Source: Aralia elata (lineage: Eukaryota > Streptophyta > Magnoliopsida > Apiales > Araliaceae). Taken from it: a stretch of DNA of 64,000 nucleotides. This document shows, one piece after another, positions 54,502-64,000 of the stretch (position 1 is the stretch's first letter; the number at the start of each line of letters is the position of its first letter). The notes beneath the pieces were generated by a model. It searched no databases. It was given only the letters and a program-made list of their open reading frames with translations, and was not told the origin of the DNA. The translations under genes and the position numbers were made by a program. The stretch is taken from positions 38,955,222-39,019,221 of the forward strand of contig CM068383.1 in the NCBI GenBank assembly GCA_034770075.1, written 5' to 3'.

Positions 54502-57420
54502 TATAACGAATGCAATTTTATGATTGAATAAAAATATTTATTGCATTATATAAATAATTTTATTAATTTATTGAGCTTAATAAATAATTTATTAAGTTTT
54601 GTGGAATGGGTATATGTTGAGTTTAATAATGTTAAATGTTATTTGAATGTGATTTGTTATGTTTATTCTAATTTAATAATTAAATTAGATGATGAAAAGA
54701 TTTATTTGAATAAATGATTTATTTGAATAATGTAATTCATTTGGTATTATTGTTATTGGTTAAATAAATTTATTATTTAAGTTTGTAAGGTTTAATTGAA
54801 TTTATTTAATAATAAGTTCAATTAAATTAGAAGTGTGACATTTTAAACTATATGTTATGATGATTTATTAAAATAAATGAGAAAGTGTTTAATTCAGTTT
54901 TACCAAACAAGGCCCTATGATCTTTGTTTGGAAATAATGGGTTATTTTATTTGTGTTTTACCAAACAAGGTCTTATGACTTTTAGTTAGAATAATAGATT
55001 ATTTTATTTAGTATTTGCCAAACAAGCCTTAGAGGCTTTTGAATTTTTTTAACTGATAGATATTATATCATACGTTATTATTATATTAAGTATCAATTTT
55101 TATTTTGTTTTTATTTCATCAGTTTTATTTTTAAAAGAACTTCAGTTAAAAAAAAAGAAAGAAAAACAAAGAAGAAGAAACACAGAGCTTGAGAGAAAAA
55201 AAAGAACTCTGTGAATTTGAGAGTTGAGAGAAAAGAGAGAAATTGTGTGAGAAGCTTGGTGATTGGAGTAAGAAGTCAAGCAAGGAAGTTTAATCAAATT
55301 TTCTTACATCAATTGAGGATATAATTCTTTTTTCCTCCTGGTTTTATTCTACTGTATATAATTTTAGTTACTGTAGGTGAATTCAATTGCTAGAATATAT
55401 GAATTATTTGATTATAGTTGTTGTAATTGGTAGTAATCATGTGTTAGATGATTATATGTTGATTAATAATCAATTTAGAGGTGTTAATTCATGAAAACAT
55501 GATTTAGAATGAAGTCTTTGTTTTTACAGAGTCTTTTTTCATGTATGGCATATATATATGATAATTGATGTTCAATTAGATTATTAATTGGTAAATTGAC
55601 TTTTGATTGTGTTAATACGATGAAAAATGAAAAGAATGTAATTTGAATGGATTTAAATGATTGAAAGATGAGTTTACAGTGGTTGATTTTATTAAAATAG
55701 CTAGAACATGAATATTTGGTTTTAACAGAGGATTTTTGGTTTTAAATCGGTTGATAATGTGTTTTATAATGGTTAAATTAGTTAGAAACATGTTGGGTAT
55801 TTGTTTTCTAGCATGTTTGATGTCTGGGTATGTTTAATTTGTTTAATGGATGATAGAATTCGGAAAATTTGGCCAAATTTGGCCTAAGTTTTCACTAGTT
55901 CGCGACCTGTAGAAGGTGTCAGTCGCGTTTATCGCCCCGGCGGTAGAAATGAACTAGGATTATCGCCCCGGCAGTTCTGTCGCCCCGGCGGTTCTGTCAC
56001 CCCGGCGGCAAAATTTCATTAGATTCTTCGCCCCGGCGACAGCCTCGCCCCGGCGACGATTTTGTTAAGTTCTTCTCGCCCCAGCGAGAATCACTGCTGT
56101 AAAAAAAAATTATTATTATTATTATTATTTTGTTTTCTTTTCTTGGAAGTTATGATGCATAATTAAAATTATATTAATGTATTAAATGACTAAAGAATTT
56201 CCAAGATGGTTGCTAAACTAGTACTTGTTGATTATGGTTTGCTAAATGAGATGTTATAATAAAAAGGATAAGAGCAAGCTTAGAATACTTTTAATCTTGT
56301 GACTAATTATGTTACCATTTTATAATTAATGTATAGGTTGTTTAAGGATCGTGAATTACTTAAATTTGTAATTTACGCTTGAGGCAAGTTCCTTATCTCA
56401 ACTTATTACTTTTACGTTGAGCAAGTTGTTCTTTCCTTTTAACTTGTTAATTCATTCAATGCAAGTTTAATTATATTAAGCGAGCTTATGGACCTTAGCT
56501 TATTGATATAAAGCAAGGTTACTATCATGATACATACTCAAGCTTTATTCTAATCATTGTTTGTTAATCAAACTTCGAGTATAGTTTCTATTGAACAAAC
56601 TCTATTGATGAATTAGACTAGCAAACCCTTATTGATTCAGTTAGTCCTTAGTTGATGAGCGATTTCAAAGACTTAGAATATTTTCTATACTTGTTCCATG
56701 CCAAGTTTCTTTTGCTACGGATTCAGACGATAAACTGAGATGAACAACCCTAATATAGGGGATTACTTACGCGACAACGTTAAAATGTTTGTGCACAATA
56801 CATTGTACAAAGGGCTGATCCCCCTGAGTACGAGATGTTGGTCCATAGTCTATATGACTGTTAAAGGTTACATTAGAAATACTTGTTCACCTAGGACATA
56901 GTTCGAGGTCTTGTGACCCTCAGATATTATTTCTAAATATTGAAATCTATTTTTCCTTGAATCGAGCATTCTAACGAGCTTTTAGACTTTGATCATTTAT
57001 TGACTGAGATTCAGAAAATTATTATTCCTCAGTTGAAATCCATTTCATTTAAATATTATTGTTATCGTACTGGTGAGCAATTGTTTGCTCACTCTTGCAC
57101 TAAATATTGCAGCTAAGCCAGAATAGCAGGACGAACCGTCCACGAGTAAAGGAAAGGGCAAGATGCCAAAGTAGCAAGAGATTTATTATCCACTTGATAT
57201 TTATTTATATCAAAGACTTGTTTAAATTATGTTTTATTCCGCATTTGATGTATTAAGGTTAAGATAACCTGGGAAGTGAATGTTTAATAGTTTGGTGAAG
57301 TAACTCATGTTTCTTTAAATTTATTTAATTGTTATTGATTATGGGTAGTTAGATGTGAATGAATGAGATAGTGAACACTAAATCTGTGGGAATTAAGTAC
57401 CTGGATTTGGGGGTGTCACA
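54502..57420 (+). mobile_element. Family B Gypsy solo LTR, copy 2
   Basis: 2,919 bp, TATAACGAATGC (TG lost) to GGGTGTCACA, collinear with copy 1. Flanks CAAAC (54497-54501) and TGAAC (57421-57425) are diverged versions of the GAAAC duplication flanking copy 1, and the surrounding family C sequence aligns on both sides, so it occupies the same site. GC boxes lie at 55930-56092 and the coding-like tail at 57113-57175, here with an internal TAG. The donor is disrupted by an inserted base. Confidence 0.85.
56101..56131. repeat. (ATT)n microsatellite
   Basis: A poly-A run followed by seven ATT units in B LTR copy 2, absent from copy 1. Confidence 0.85.
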
Positions 57421-58675
57421 TGAACACTAATTTTAAACCTAAAGTAGACCAAAACATACATATTAACAAAAACCCAATTTTCTTCATTCTCAAACTTGTT
57501 TTATAACAATCTAATTTTTGAAAATCATTATAACTTACATATCACGAATTATAAACACCTTCCAACAAATTCTTATAACAATCCTTCACAAATTCACCAA
57601 TTAAAACCCTAATTTAACAAAACTTAAGAACACAAAAATTAAGAACCAAAAGGGTTAAATTATACCTTAACTTCTTGTTTGTGCTTATGTAGATGATGAG
57701 AGGATGATTGAAATTGCTCTTAATCCACAAAACTTCCCTCTTTCAATTTCGTCAGAAAATTTGTTCTCTCCTCTCAACACACTGATACAAGCTCTGGCCA
57801 TGAGAAATACGTAAAACTGATATGGGTTATCAGTTAAAAAAACCAAAAGGTTTTGTCAGTTTAGCAAACCAAAGGCCACAAGGCCATGTTTGGCTAAACC
57901 ACTTTAAATCCTATCCTAATTTATTTTAATAACCTTCTTATTACATGATATCCTTGTCACACTTAAATTAAACTTATTTTTATTAATAAATCTAATTTAA
58001 ACCTTACTAATAAAATTATAATTCCATTTAGCCAAATTATAATTTTATTAAATAAATTATTTTATGTAATAAATCATTCAGCCTCTAATTTAATAATTTA
58101 ATTAAATTAGAATATTACTCTTGCCCTCACGTAATGGAATACACACCAATTAATAAATTATTTATCATAAACTTTCTTAATATCATCAACAATAATTTTG
58201 ATCAAATATTTATTCGATAAACATTTTAATCTACGAGATTCACAATCGTACCACATTAACATGTTACATTTCTATGTAACACATATTCTCATTTTATTAA
58301 AACAATTATATTCTCATTAATTCCTTATTTTAATTAAATAAATCACATACATTATTATGAAATTTAATTCACAATAATTTCTATTGTTCACAAGACATAA
58401 CAATCAAATTATATTATTTCTCAATATAATTTCAACTTTCTAATATTCAGTAAATATCTTTTTCGTAGCAATTTCCTTTATTTCATTCAATAGTTTAATT
58501 AACTATTAAACCCCGTTTCACAAATACACGAATATATAATTCTCTTCACATTAAAACGTATATTTCACAAAATATATATCACATAAACACACTTAAAACT
58601 CAAAACGTCACATAATAAGAATATTTTATTTGTTAAATTCTTATTTAATAATTTCTGAAAATTCGGGTTGTCATA

Positions 58676-61600
58676 TCGTTCCCTCCTTATAAGGATTCCG
58701 TCCTCGGAATCAACGAAACCGCCCTTATTCGGTTCTCACTAAATCTCTTTCACAATTATCGTCGAATAACTTCGACGCGTTACCTTAGTGTAGGTTTTAT
58801 TTCATCATCTTCACTTAAACTTGAAACACTTCGAGTATTATATATTCTTTAACCCTCTAACGCATTTATTGCATATCATACTCGTCGTAATCATAAAATA
58901 CCTTGATTTTAGCATCGTATAAATATTCGGGATATCACATTCACCCCATCTTCTAAGAATTTCGTCCTCGAAATTTTGATTTACTAATATTCGATCATTT
59001 CAGCTATTAAAATGAACTTTACGTTAATCTCTACTTATTCATTGGGTTCTACAACCAAATTCTTTCTCTAGGGATCTTTCTAAGGTCATTGCATTCTTCA
59101 CATCTTCCTCTTCTAAAAATTTCTCATCATTACTCATCATCAGCTAAATTTATCTCTTCCTCTTCTAGAATTTCATTCCGTTCTTGGATCTATTATAGTT
59201 TGTTTAACTTACTTATCACCACATGTTGCATTCTACAACTTACCCCTTCGTAAGGAATATTTTCTTTCCACTTCCACCTTTCAAGAGAATAAGAATCTTC
59301 CACAATTGTTCAATAATTGGGAAACAGTATGAATAACTCAAGAATTTAAAGATTCATTCAAAAACTTTCAATATTCTGCTGAGGAGTCGTAGAGACTTGA
59401 ACCTTGTCCTAGGTTAACAGATATTTCTACTGTAACCTTTAACAGTCAAAGACTATGCACCATCTCTTCTCGTACTCCAGGTGATCAGCCCTTCGTACTA
59501 TGTATTGTGCACATACATATTAACGATATTGTGTAGCCCCCATTACAGGGTTGGTTCACCTCAGACTTAATACAAATTCCTCACCAGAATAAACTGGTTT
59601 GGCATAAAATCTCAAAGAACTCTTAAACTTTATAAATATCTTTCAACAGTCGTCTAGCCAAATCAATTAGCATAGACCTTGAACAACAATTCAAATATTA
59701 GTCAAAATATTTTTAGCCAACTCAATTGGCATATCTTTTCATAACTTAACAGAAAAAAAAATAAAATAAAATTCTTTTATGACGTCATGATACCGTACCG
59801 TCTTAATAGTACGTTGAGGATGCCGTCATTTAGGACTTTGTCATACTACATCATACCATAGTGGGCTGACGATCCTTCGATCACATCCAACACTAGGTTC
59901 AGTTGCATTGATGGCTCAGTCGTTCAAAATATATTTTGACAATTTTAAATCATTTTTGTCTAGTTGAAACAATTAGCATAGACGTACAAATAATAACACC
60001 TTTTTTTTAAAACTCATTGGCTCAAACATTGACCCAATTTATCTTTGAGAATTTAAAATTACGAATTTCAGCACGATGTCAATAATTTCGAAAATCTAGC
60101 ATAGCTAGAAGAATTAGAATCTCCATTTTCTTTCCATCAACTTCAATCTTTACTCCATTGCTTCATCACTCAATCATTCTCTCATTCTTCAATATCATCA
60201 ATGCTCTTCATACCATAACTTTTCTATACCCAATACAGTTGATCAAACTTACCACACTTTGGAAATTCAGGAACTTACCACAATCATATGGTTTTAGGAA
60301 CTTATCCTAGTCAAACCATAATCGTCCATTCGCTGAGGGGTTCCACCATACGATTATGAGTCACGAACCTACTATAAGTATGAGTTTTAAGAACCGTACC
60401 TAATCTTAAATATTCTTTAACTATCAAATATAAATATGAGAAAAGAATTACCTTCTCGTCATATGTATATCGATAGTGCGACACCAACATTTCAATGACT
60501 ATCAATATAGAAAGTTAAGTGGTTGTCGAACCAACTCAACCACTAATCAATATAGGAAGCTGAGCGGTTGTTAAACCATGGACAAATCCCGTCCCATACT
60601 AGGACCTATTCAACTTAACCACTATATTAATATAGGAAGCTAAGTAGTTTTCAAACCAAGCACAAATTCCCGTCCCATACCAGGAATTGTACAACTCAGC
60701 CACTAACATGAGTCCTCGATTGAAATCCCACCTAATTTCATCTTGCTCTTAACTTAACTCTTTGCTTAATACGAATTTCTCGTACTTCATCATCTATAAC
60801 TCCTCGAGTTTATCTCGTACTATTTTATAGTACCATCTCTTTATAGCGTCATGATATTACTATTCAATCATGTAAGATCCTCTGACATTTACAACTTTAG
60901 CAGACCACTCCGTGATCTCATTCTATCATCAACTCTTCTTACGATTCTTTCTTATCTCATGATCGTCTCATCCTACGATCTTCTTTATTCTTCTCTTTAA
61001 TCACGTTATCTTATGATTAATCATCTCGGGTGTTCCCTGATATTTTAGCTCTTCAGGTTCTTCTTTGAACCTAATCATTTTATCATAATCTTGTCTCACA
61101 TGAACTCTCTAAACTCTATTTGAGTTCATTCTTATTATTATATCATTCTCATCTTATAGATATTGTCTATTTATTATTACCATCTTTATTACTGGAGTCA
61201 GGTAACTCCTGGTTCTCATCTTTCATAACTCTTCAAGATTCGTCTTTGAATCTTCTTGTTTATATATAACAATTCTTCCTTTAAGAATCTCTATCTTTAT
61301 TCATATTATTCAATATTTTATTCAAGTTTTCTTCGCATTATTCACATCTTCTTCTTGTAATGCTTCTAGGACTTAATTCATCTCATGCATCTACCTATAT
61401 GAAAAGAACCACTTCTTAATCATACACATTCATAATTCTATACTCGGTACACATCGAGTCTCTAACAATGCTCAGTATAGCACCTGAGTGGTTTCCCACA
61501 AACAACCAACAAACTAGTCCCCGTCTCGTCTACACTGCCTCTCACAATGAGTTAGATCGGTCGCTAGTTCGTATCAACCTCCGCTCTCTGAAGGAATTGT

Positions 61601-61852
61601 TTAGCCCAGATACCATACATCAACCATTGAAGAGTACGATTGTACCATAACTTACATTTTACTTCTTATTCTTATAACCCTGCGAAAATACTTCTTTGAA
61701 TCTTCTTATACATGTTTTAATCCCTTCTTTATAAATTTCCAAAATTAATCCTTATTGTTCAAACTCTATTTAAGCTTATTCTTTATCATCTTCACCTCTC
61801 TTCTCTAAGGTTATAGCGTAAGGTACTCGTACCTAAGGTTTCTAACCTATCA
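58676..61852 (-). other. Interior of family C copy 2, non-coding
   Basis: 3.2 kb with no frame above about 65 codons and no retrotransposon motif on either strand. The first part (59380-59580) resembles a block of the family B LTR (GTGCACAATACAT, AGGGCTGATC.CCTGGAGTACGAG, GTTAACCTAGGACA). 60500-60705 is an imperfect tandem repeat (CAATATAGGAAGCTGAG..., unit about 45-90 bases). The plus strand is pyrimidine-rich from 60750 to 61450. Confidence 0.7.
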
Positions 61853-61865
61853 GCTCTGATACCAA
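61853..61865 (-). other. Primer-binding site (tRNA-Met), family C
   Basis: Minus-strand TTGGTATCAGAGC directly next to the LTR end (CGTTACG). Its preservation fits an element mobilised in trans. Confidence 0.85.
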
Positions 61866-63044
61866 CCGTAACGACCCCAAAATTCATATAATTCCAACTC
61901 TCGACTTCGGTCGTTAACAATACATCTATATTCTAACTTTACGACATTATTCAATGCTAAACTTAATAAAATACGAAATAATATTAAACTTTTCAGTTTT
62001 CTTTCTTTGCTTTCCCTGAATCATAACCTTTAAACATTTACATAATCTAGAATCATATTTACTTAATGATTCGCTTCATCAGAGTTATAATAAAATAAAA
62101 CTTCTAGATCTATACCCTTTATACAATGGATAAAATTAAATTACAACTCAACACAAATTAACAACTCTACATCTGCTACACTTATTACATAATCAGATAC
62201 ATTTTCCAGAACCTCAATTATGGTACAAAAATATTAATTTAAGCTAAAACAATTAATCTGCATGCATTACATCTGAATCATGTCATTCAAGCAGCACTTA
62301 ACTTTACCTTGTATCTTTAACCTGCAAAAATGGTTATTTGCAAGAATGAGCTTGACAGCTCAGCAAAATCTAACAGTTTTCATGCATCACATAGCACATA
62401 GATAACATGTAATGCCCGAGATCAATATACATCGTAGTGTATTTAATGAATTGAATTCTATGCGAATCTTTTGTGTGTTTAAATAATTATATGTGTATAC
62501 GTTATGTATATATATATATATGCATATATATATATATATATAAATAAGTAATTAGATTATGTGATGAGATGTATTTGAATAGTTGAGTTAGATTAATATA
62601 ACTATTTGCTTATTGACTAGGTAGATAATAATTGTATTAAACACAAGAATGAAGCTAGAACTCAAATTATTTTCGGAGTGAAAATTGGTGAGACGGACAG
62701 CGGATTTGATTTCGGAACGTCAATTTTATTAGGAATCGACTATAATATCAAAAATGTGGATTTCGGAGGGCAAAATGGTCAAATGGCTTATTAAATTGAT
62801 TAATGGATTAAAATAATCTTTTATTAATTAAAATGCATCAGCTGAATTTGGAGGGACTTATGTGACTAACAAATTGGGACTAAATGAGGGGTTATACGCT
62901 TGATTTATCAGGAAATCAAAAGGAGGGAGTTACACATTGCTTTAGTTCTAAAAACCATTTCAATTCCTAACCCCCATTCTCCTTTAATCCTTGCAATTGA
63001 TGACTGAAGGTGGAGGGACAAGGAAACTAGATGTTACCATCATC

Positions 63045-63053
63045 TTTATATAC
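63045..63053 (+). promoter_or_regulatory. TATA box of family D LTR
   Basis: TTTATATAC followed at about 60 bases by a purine-rich stretch typical of plant 5' leaders. Confidence 0.5.
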
Positions 63054-63639
63054 TCTTCACCCAAGACAATTCTTCCATTTGTTAACATTTCACCCAAGAA
63101 AGAAGAAGATTGTTAGAAAATTTAGAGCAAGAGTGAGAGAGAGTGAGGATTTGAGTTGTTCTGGAGTTGCAGAGAATCAAGTGATCGAATCAGAAGGATT
63201 AAGAGGATTAAGTCAATAAGGAATTTCATCCAAGAGGTAATTCTTAAACCCATTTTATTTTCTTAGGAAAAATAGTGAGAAATGTATGAATAAGCATGCT
63301 ATATGATTTGTTTGGGTTGTATTGCCATGTTGTTGATAACTGATGATGGTAGATTATTAAAGCATGTAATTCTAAGTCTAATCATGTCTTATTTGCTCTG
63401 AATTCAGTCAAGAGGTGCTAATCATGTTGGTTAATTTGCTAAAACGAGTTTAATTTGTAAGAAAGTCGAGTTTAGAGGCTCTAAATTTGCTAATGAAATT
63501 GTTGGTGTTATTAAGATAGTCTAGTACTCAAATTCTGTTGCTTTGGGTAAGTTACAATTTTTGGGTGTGTTCAAATTGGGATTGCATGGGTTGCTAAAAG
63601 TTTGGTTCGCAGCAGACTTCAGTACCTGTGTCTGAGTAC

Positions 63640-63690
63640 CAGCGCGGCCGCACTGGTACCAAGGTCAAATAGGGCGCGGCCGCGCCGCAC
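63640..63690. repeat. GCGCGGCCGCGC cluster in family D LTR
   Basis: Two boxes: CAGCGCGGCCGCACTGG and GGCGCGGCCGCGCCG, 20 bases apart, about 400 bases after the predicted donor. The same core palindrome occurs in the Copia G leader (24105-24150), an unrelated family. Confidence 0.85.
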
Positions 63691-64000
63691 CTATGTCAGA
63701 CCTGGAAATTTCCTTTTAATTGCTTAGCTTCTCTAACTCAACTAATCTTGTGTAATGGACATGAATAAGCCTTGAATGTGTTTTAAGATGTATTACCAGC
63801 GTGTTATCACAAAATTTAACCATGAGCCATGATTTGGAAATTTTTAAGAAAAATTATCTTGAATTTAAGTAGTGATTTGTTAAATGTCGAATGCATGGAT
63901 TTAGATTAGTTTAAGCCTTCATATCAGTATGTATAATTGCTAATTGTGGTGTGCCAAGACCCTAGTATGCTAGAATGTGAACCGAGCATTGAAAAGCTCA

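Larger units (their letters stand above)
53408..57665 (-). other. Predicted LTR intron, family C
   Basis: Minus donor TTAAG/GTATAATTT at 57666/57665 follows a purine-rich leader (about 57790-57700); copy 1 has GAG/GTAAGAAA at the matching place (12895/12894). The acceptor CCATTTTTGCAG ends at 53408 and is also present in the 5' LTR (62322). Without the nested B LTR the intron would be about 1.34 kb. The CTCGCCGGGGCGAG cluster lies inside. Inferred from sequence only. Confidence 0.4.
52953..62407 (-). mobile_element. Family C non-coding LTR element, copy 2
   Basis: On minus: 5' LTR (62407-61867, cut by family D), PBS (61865-61853), internal 61852-58676, polypurine tract (58690-58676), 3' LTR 58675-52953, with a nested B solo LTR. 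Without the nested LTR each LTR would be about 2.8 kb and the interior 3.2 kb. LTR ends: T(G/A)TGACAACCC and GGGGTCGTTACA. There is no gag or pol motif, so it fits a large non-autonomous LTR element that would need proteins supplied by another, probably Gypsy, element. Confidence 0.75.
62408..64000 (+). mobile_element. Family D LTR, 5' part
   Basis: It starts TGTAATGCCCGAGATC, directly interrupting the family C LTR (at AACATGT, an uninterrupted match near 53485-53500). Order: AT-rich start with (TA)n at 62507-62542; a TATA box (TTTATATAC, 63045-63053); a purine-rich leader with GAGAGAGAGTGAGG; a donor-like CCAAGAG/GTAATT at 63236/63237; and GC palindromes at 63640-63690 (GCGCGGCCGCACTGG, GGCGCGGCCGCGCCG). 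No coding interior is reached before the window ends. The short frame 63031-63219 is in the leader and not conserved. Confidence 0.75.

Noticed and set aside
60311..61650. Short frames in the family C interior
   Set aside because: At most 64 codons, low complexity, no motif, not supported by the other copy.

Overview
This 64 kb window is AT-rich plant nuclear DNA, most likely from a flowering plant, made almost entirely of nested, broken LTR retrotransposons. The evidence is Ty1/Copia and Ty3/Gypsy polyprotein remnants, primer-binding sites complementary to plant initiator tRNA-Met (TGGTATCAGAGC type), polypurine tracts, and several unrelated LTR families. I see no intact host gene, tRNA gene, rRNA gene, CRISPR array or prokaryotic signal. 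No polyprotein is intact. The species cannot be named from this sequence.

Layout. 1-5797: inverted remnants of a Tat/Athila-like Gypsy element. 5797-13525: first copy of a non-coding LTR element (here family C, minus strand), interrupted by a 2.08 kb solo LTR (family F, 7214-9289) and a 2.72 kb Gypsy solo LTR (family B, 10065-12784). 13525-17556: LTR fragments of families D, E and F. 17557-22088: an unassigned stretch, then a SIRE-like Copia LTR with PBS (plus strand) and a decayed leader. 22089-28838: Copia element G (plus). 28838-37233: Copia element H of the same family in inverted orientation. 37234-46382: the best preserved element, a SIRE-like Copia on the minus strand (gag, protease, integrase, RT, RNase H, a decayed extra ORF, 5' LTR). 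46383-48290: an unassigned stretch and a third G/H LTR fragment. 48288-52952: family B Gypsy element on the minus strand (truncated pol, gag, an extra coiled-coil ORF, part of the 5' LTR). 52953-62407: second family C copy, with a B solo LTR nested in its 3' LTR. 62408-64000: start of a family D LTR.

Most striking patterns. (1) Nearly every family carries its own short, CpG-rich palindrome repeated in a cluster within AT-rich non-coding sequence: CTCGCC/GGCGAG in three Gypsy-like families, GCGCGGCCGCGC in Copia G and family D, CCGCAGATCAATCTGCGG in F, CTCTACGATCGTAGAG in the SIRE-like element, GAGTGCGTTTTACGCTC in the Tat/Athila-like 3' region. (2) In families B and C and in Copia G/H these clusters lie inside predicted introns with recognisable donors and acceptors; in D a donor precedes the cluster. 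A possible reading is a retrovirus-like arrangement in which only unspliced genomic RNA keeps the palindromes. (3) The LTRs of Gypsy families B and E encode, directly after a predicted splice acceptor, a short conserved tail (EPSTSKGKGKM in B) whose changes between two B copies are all silent over 11 codons. (4) The same B solo LTR sits at the same position in LTRs of both family C copies, so the composite was probably copied after the nesting.

Family letters are labels for this window only. Alignments were made by eye; boundaries without a target-site duplication or clear LTR terminus are good to about 5-30 bases.
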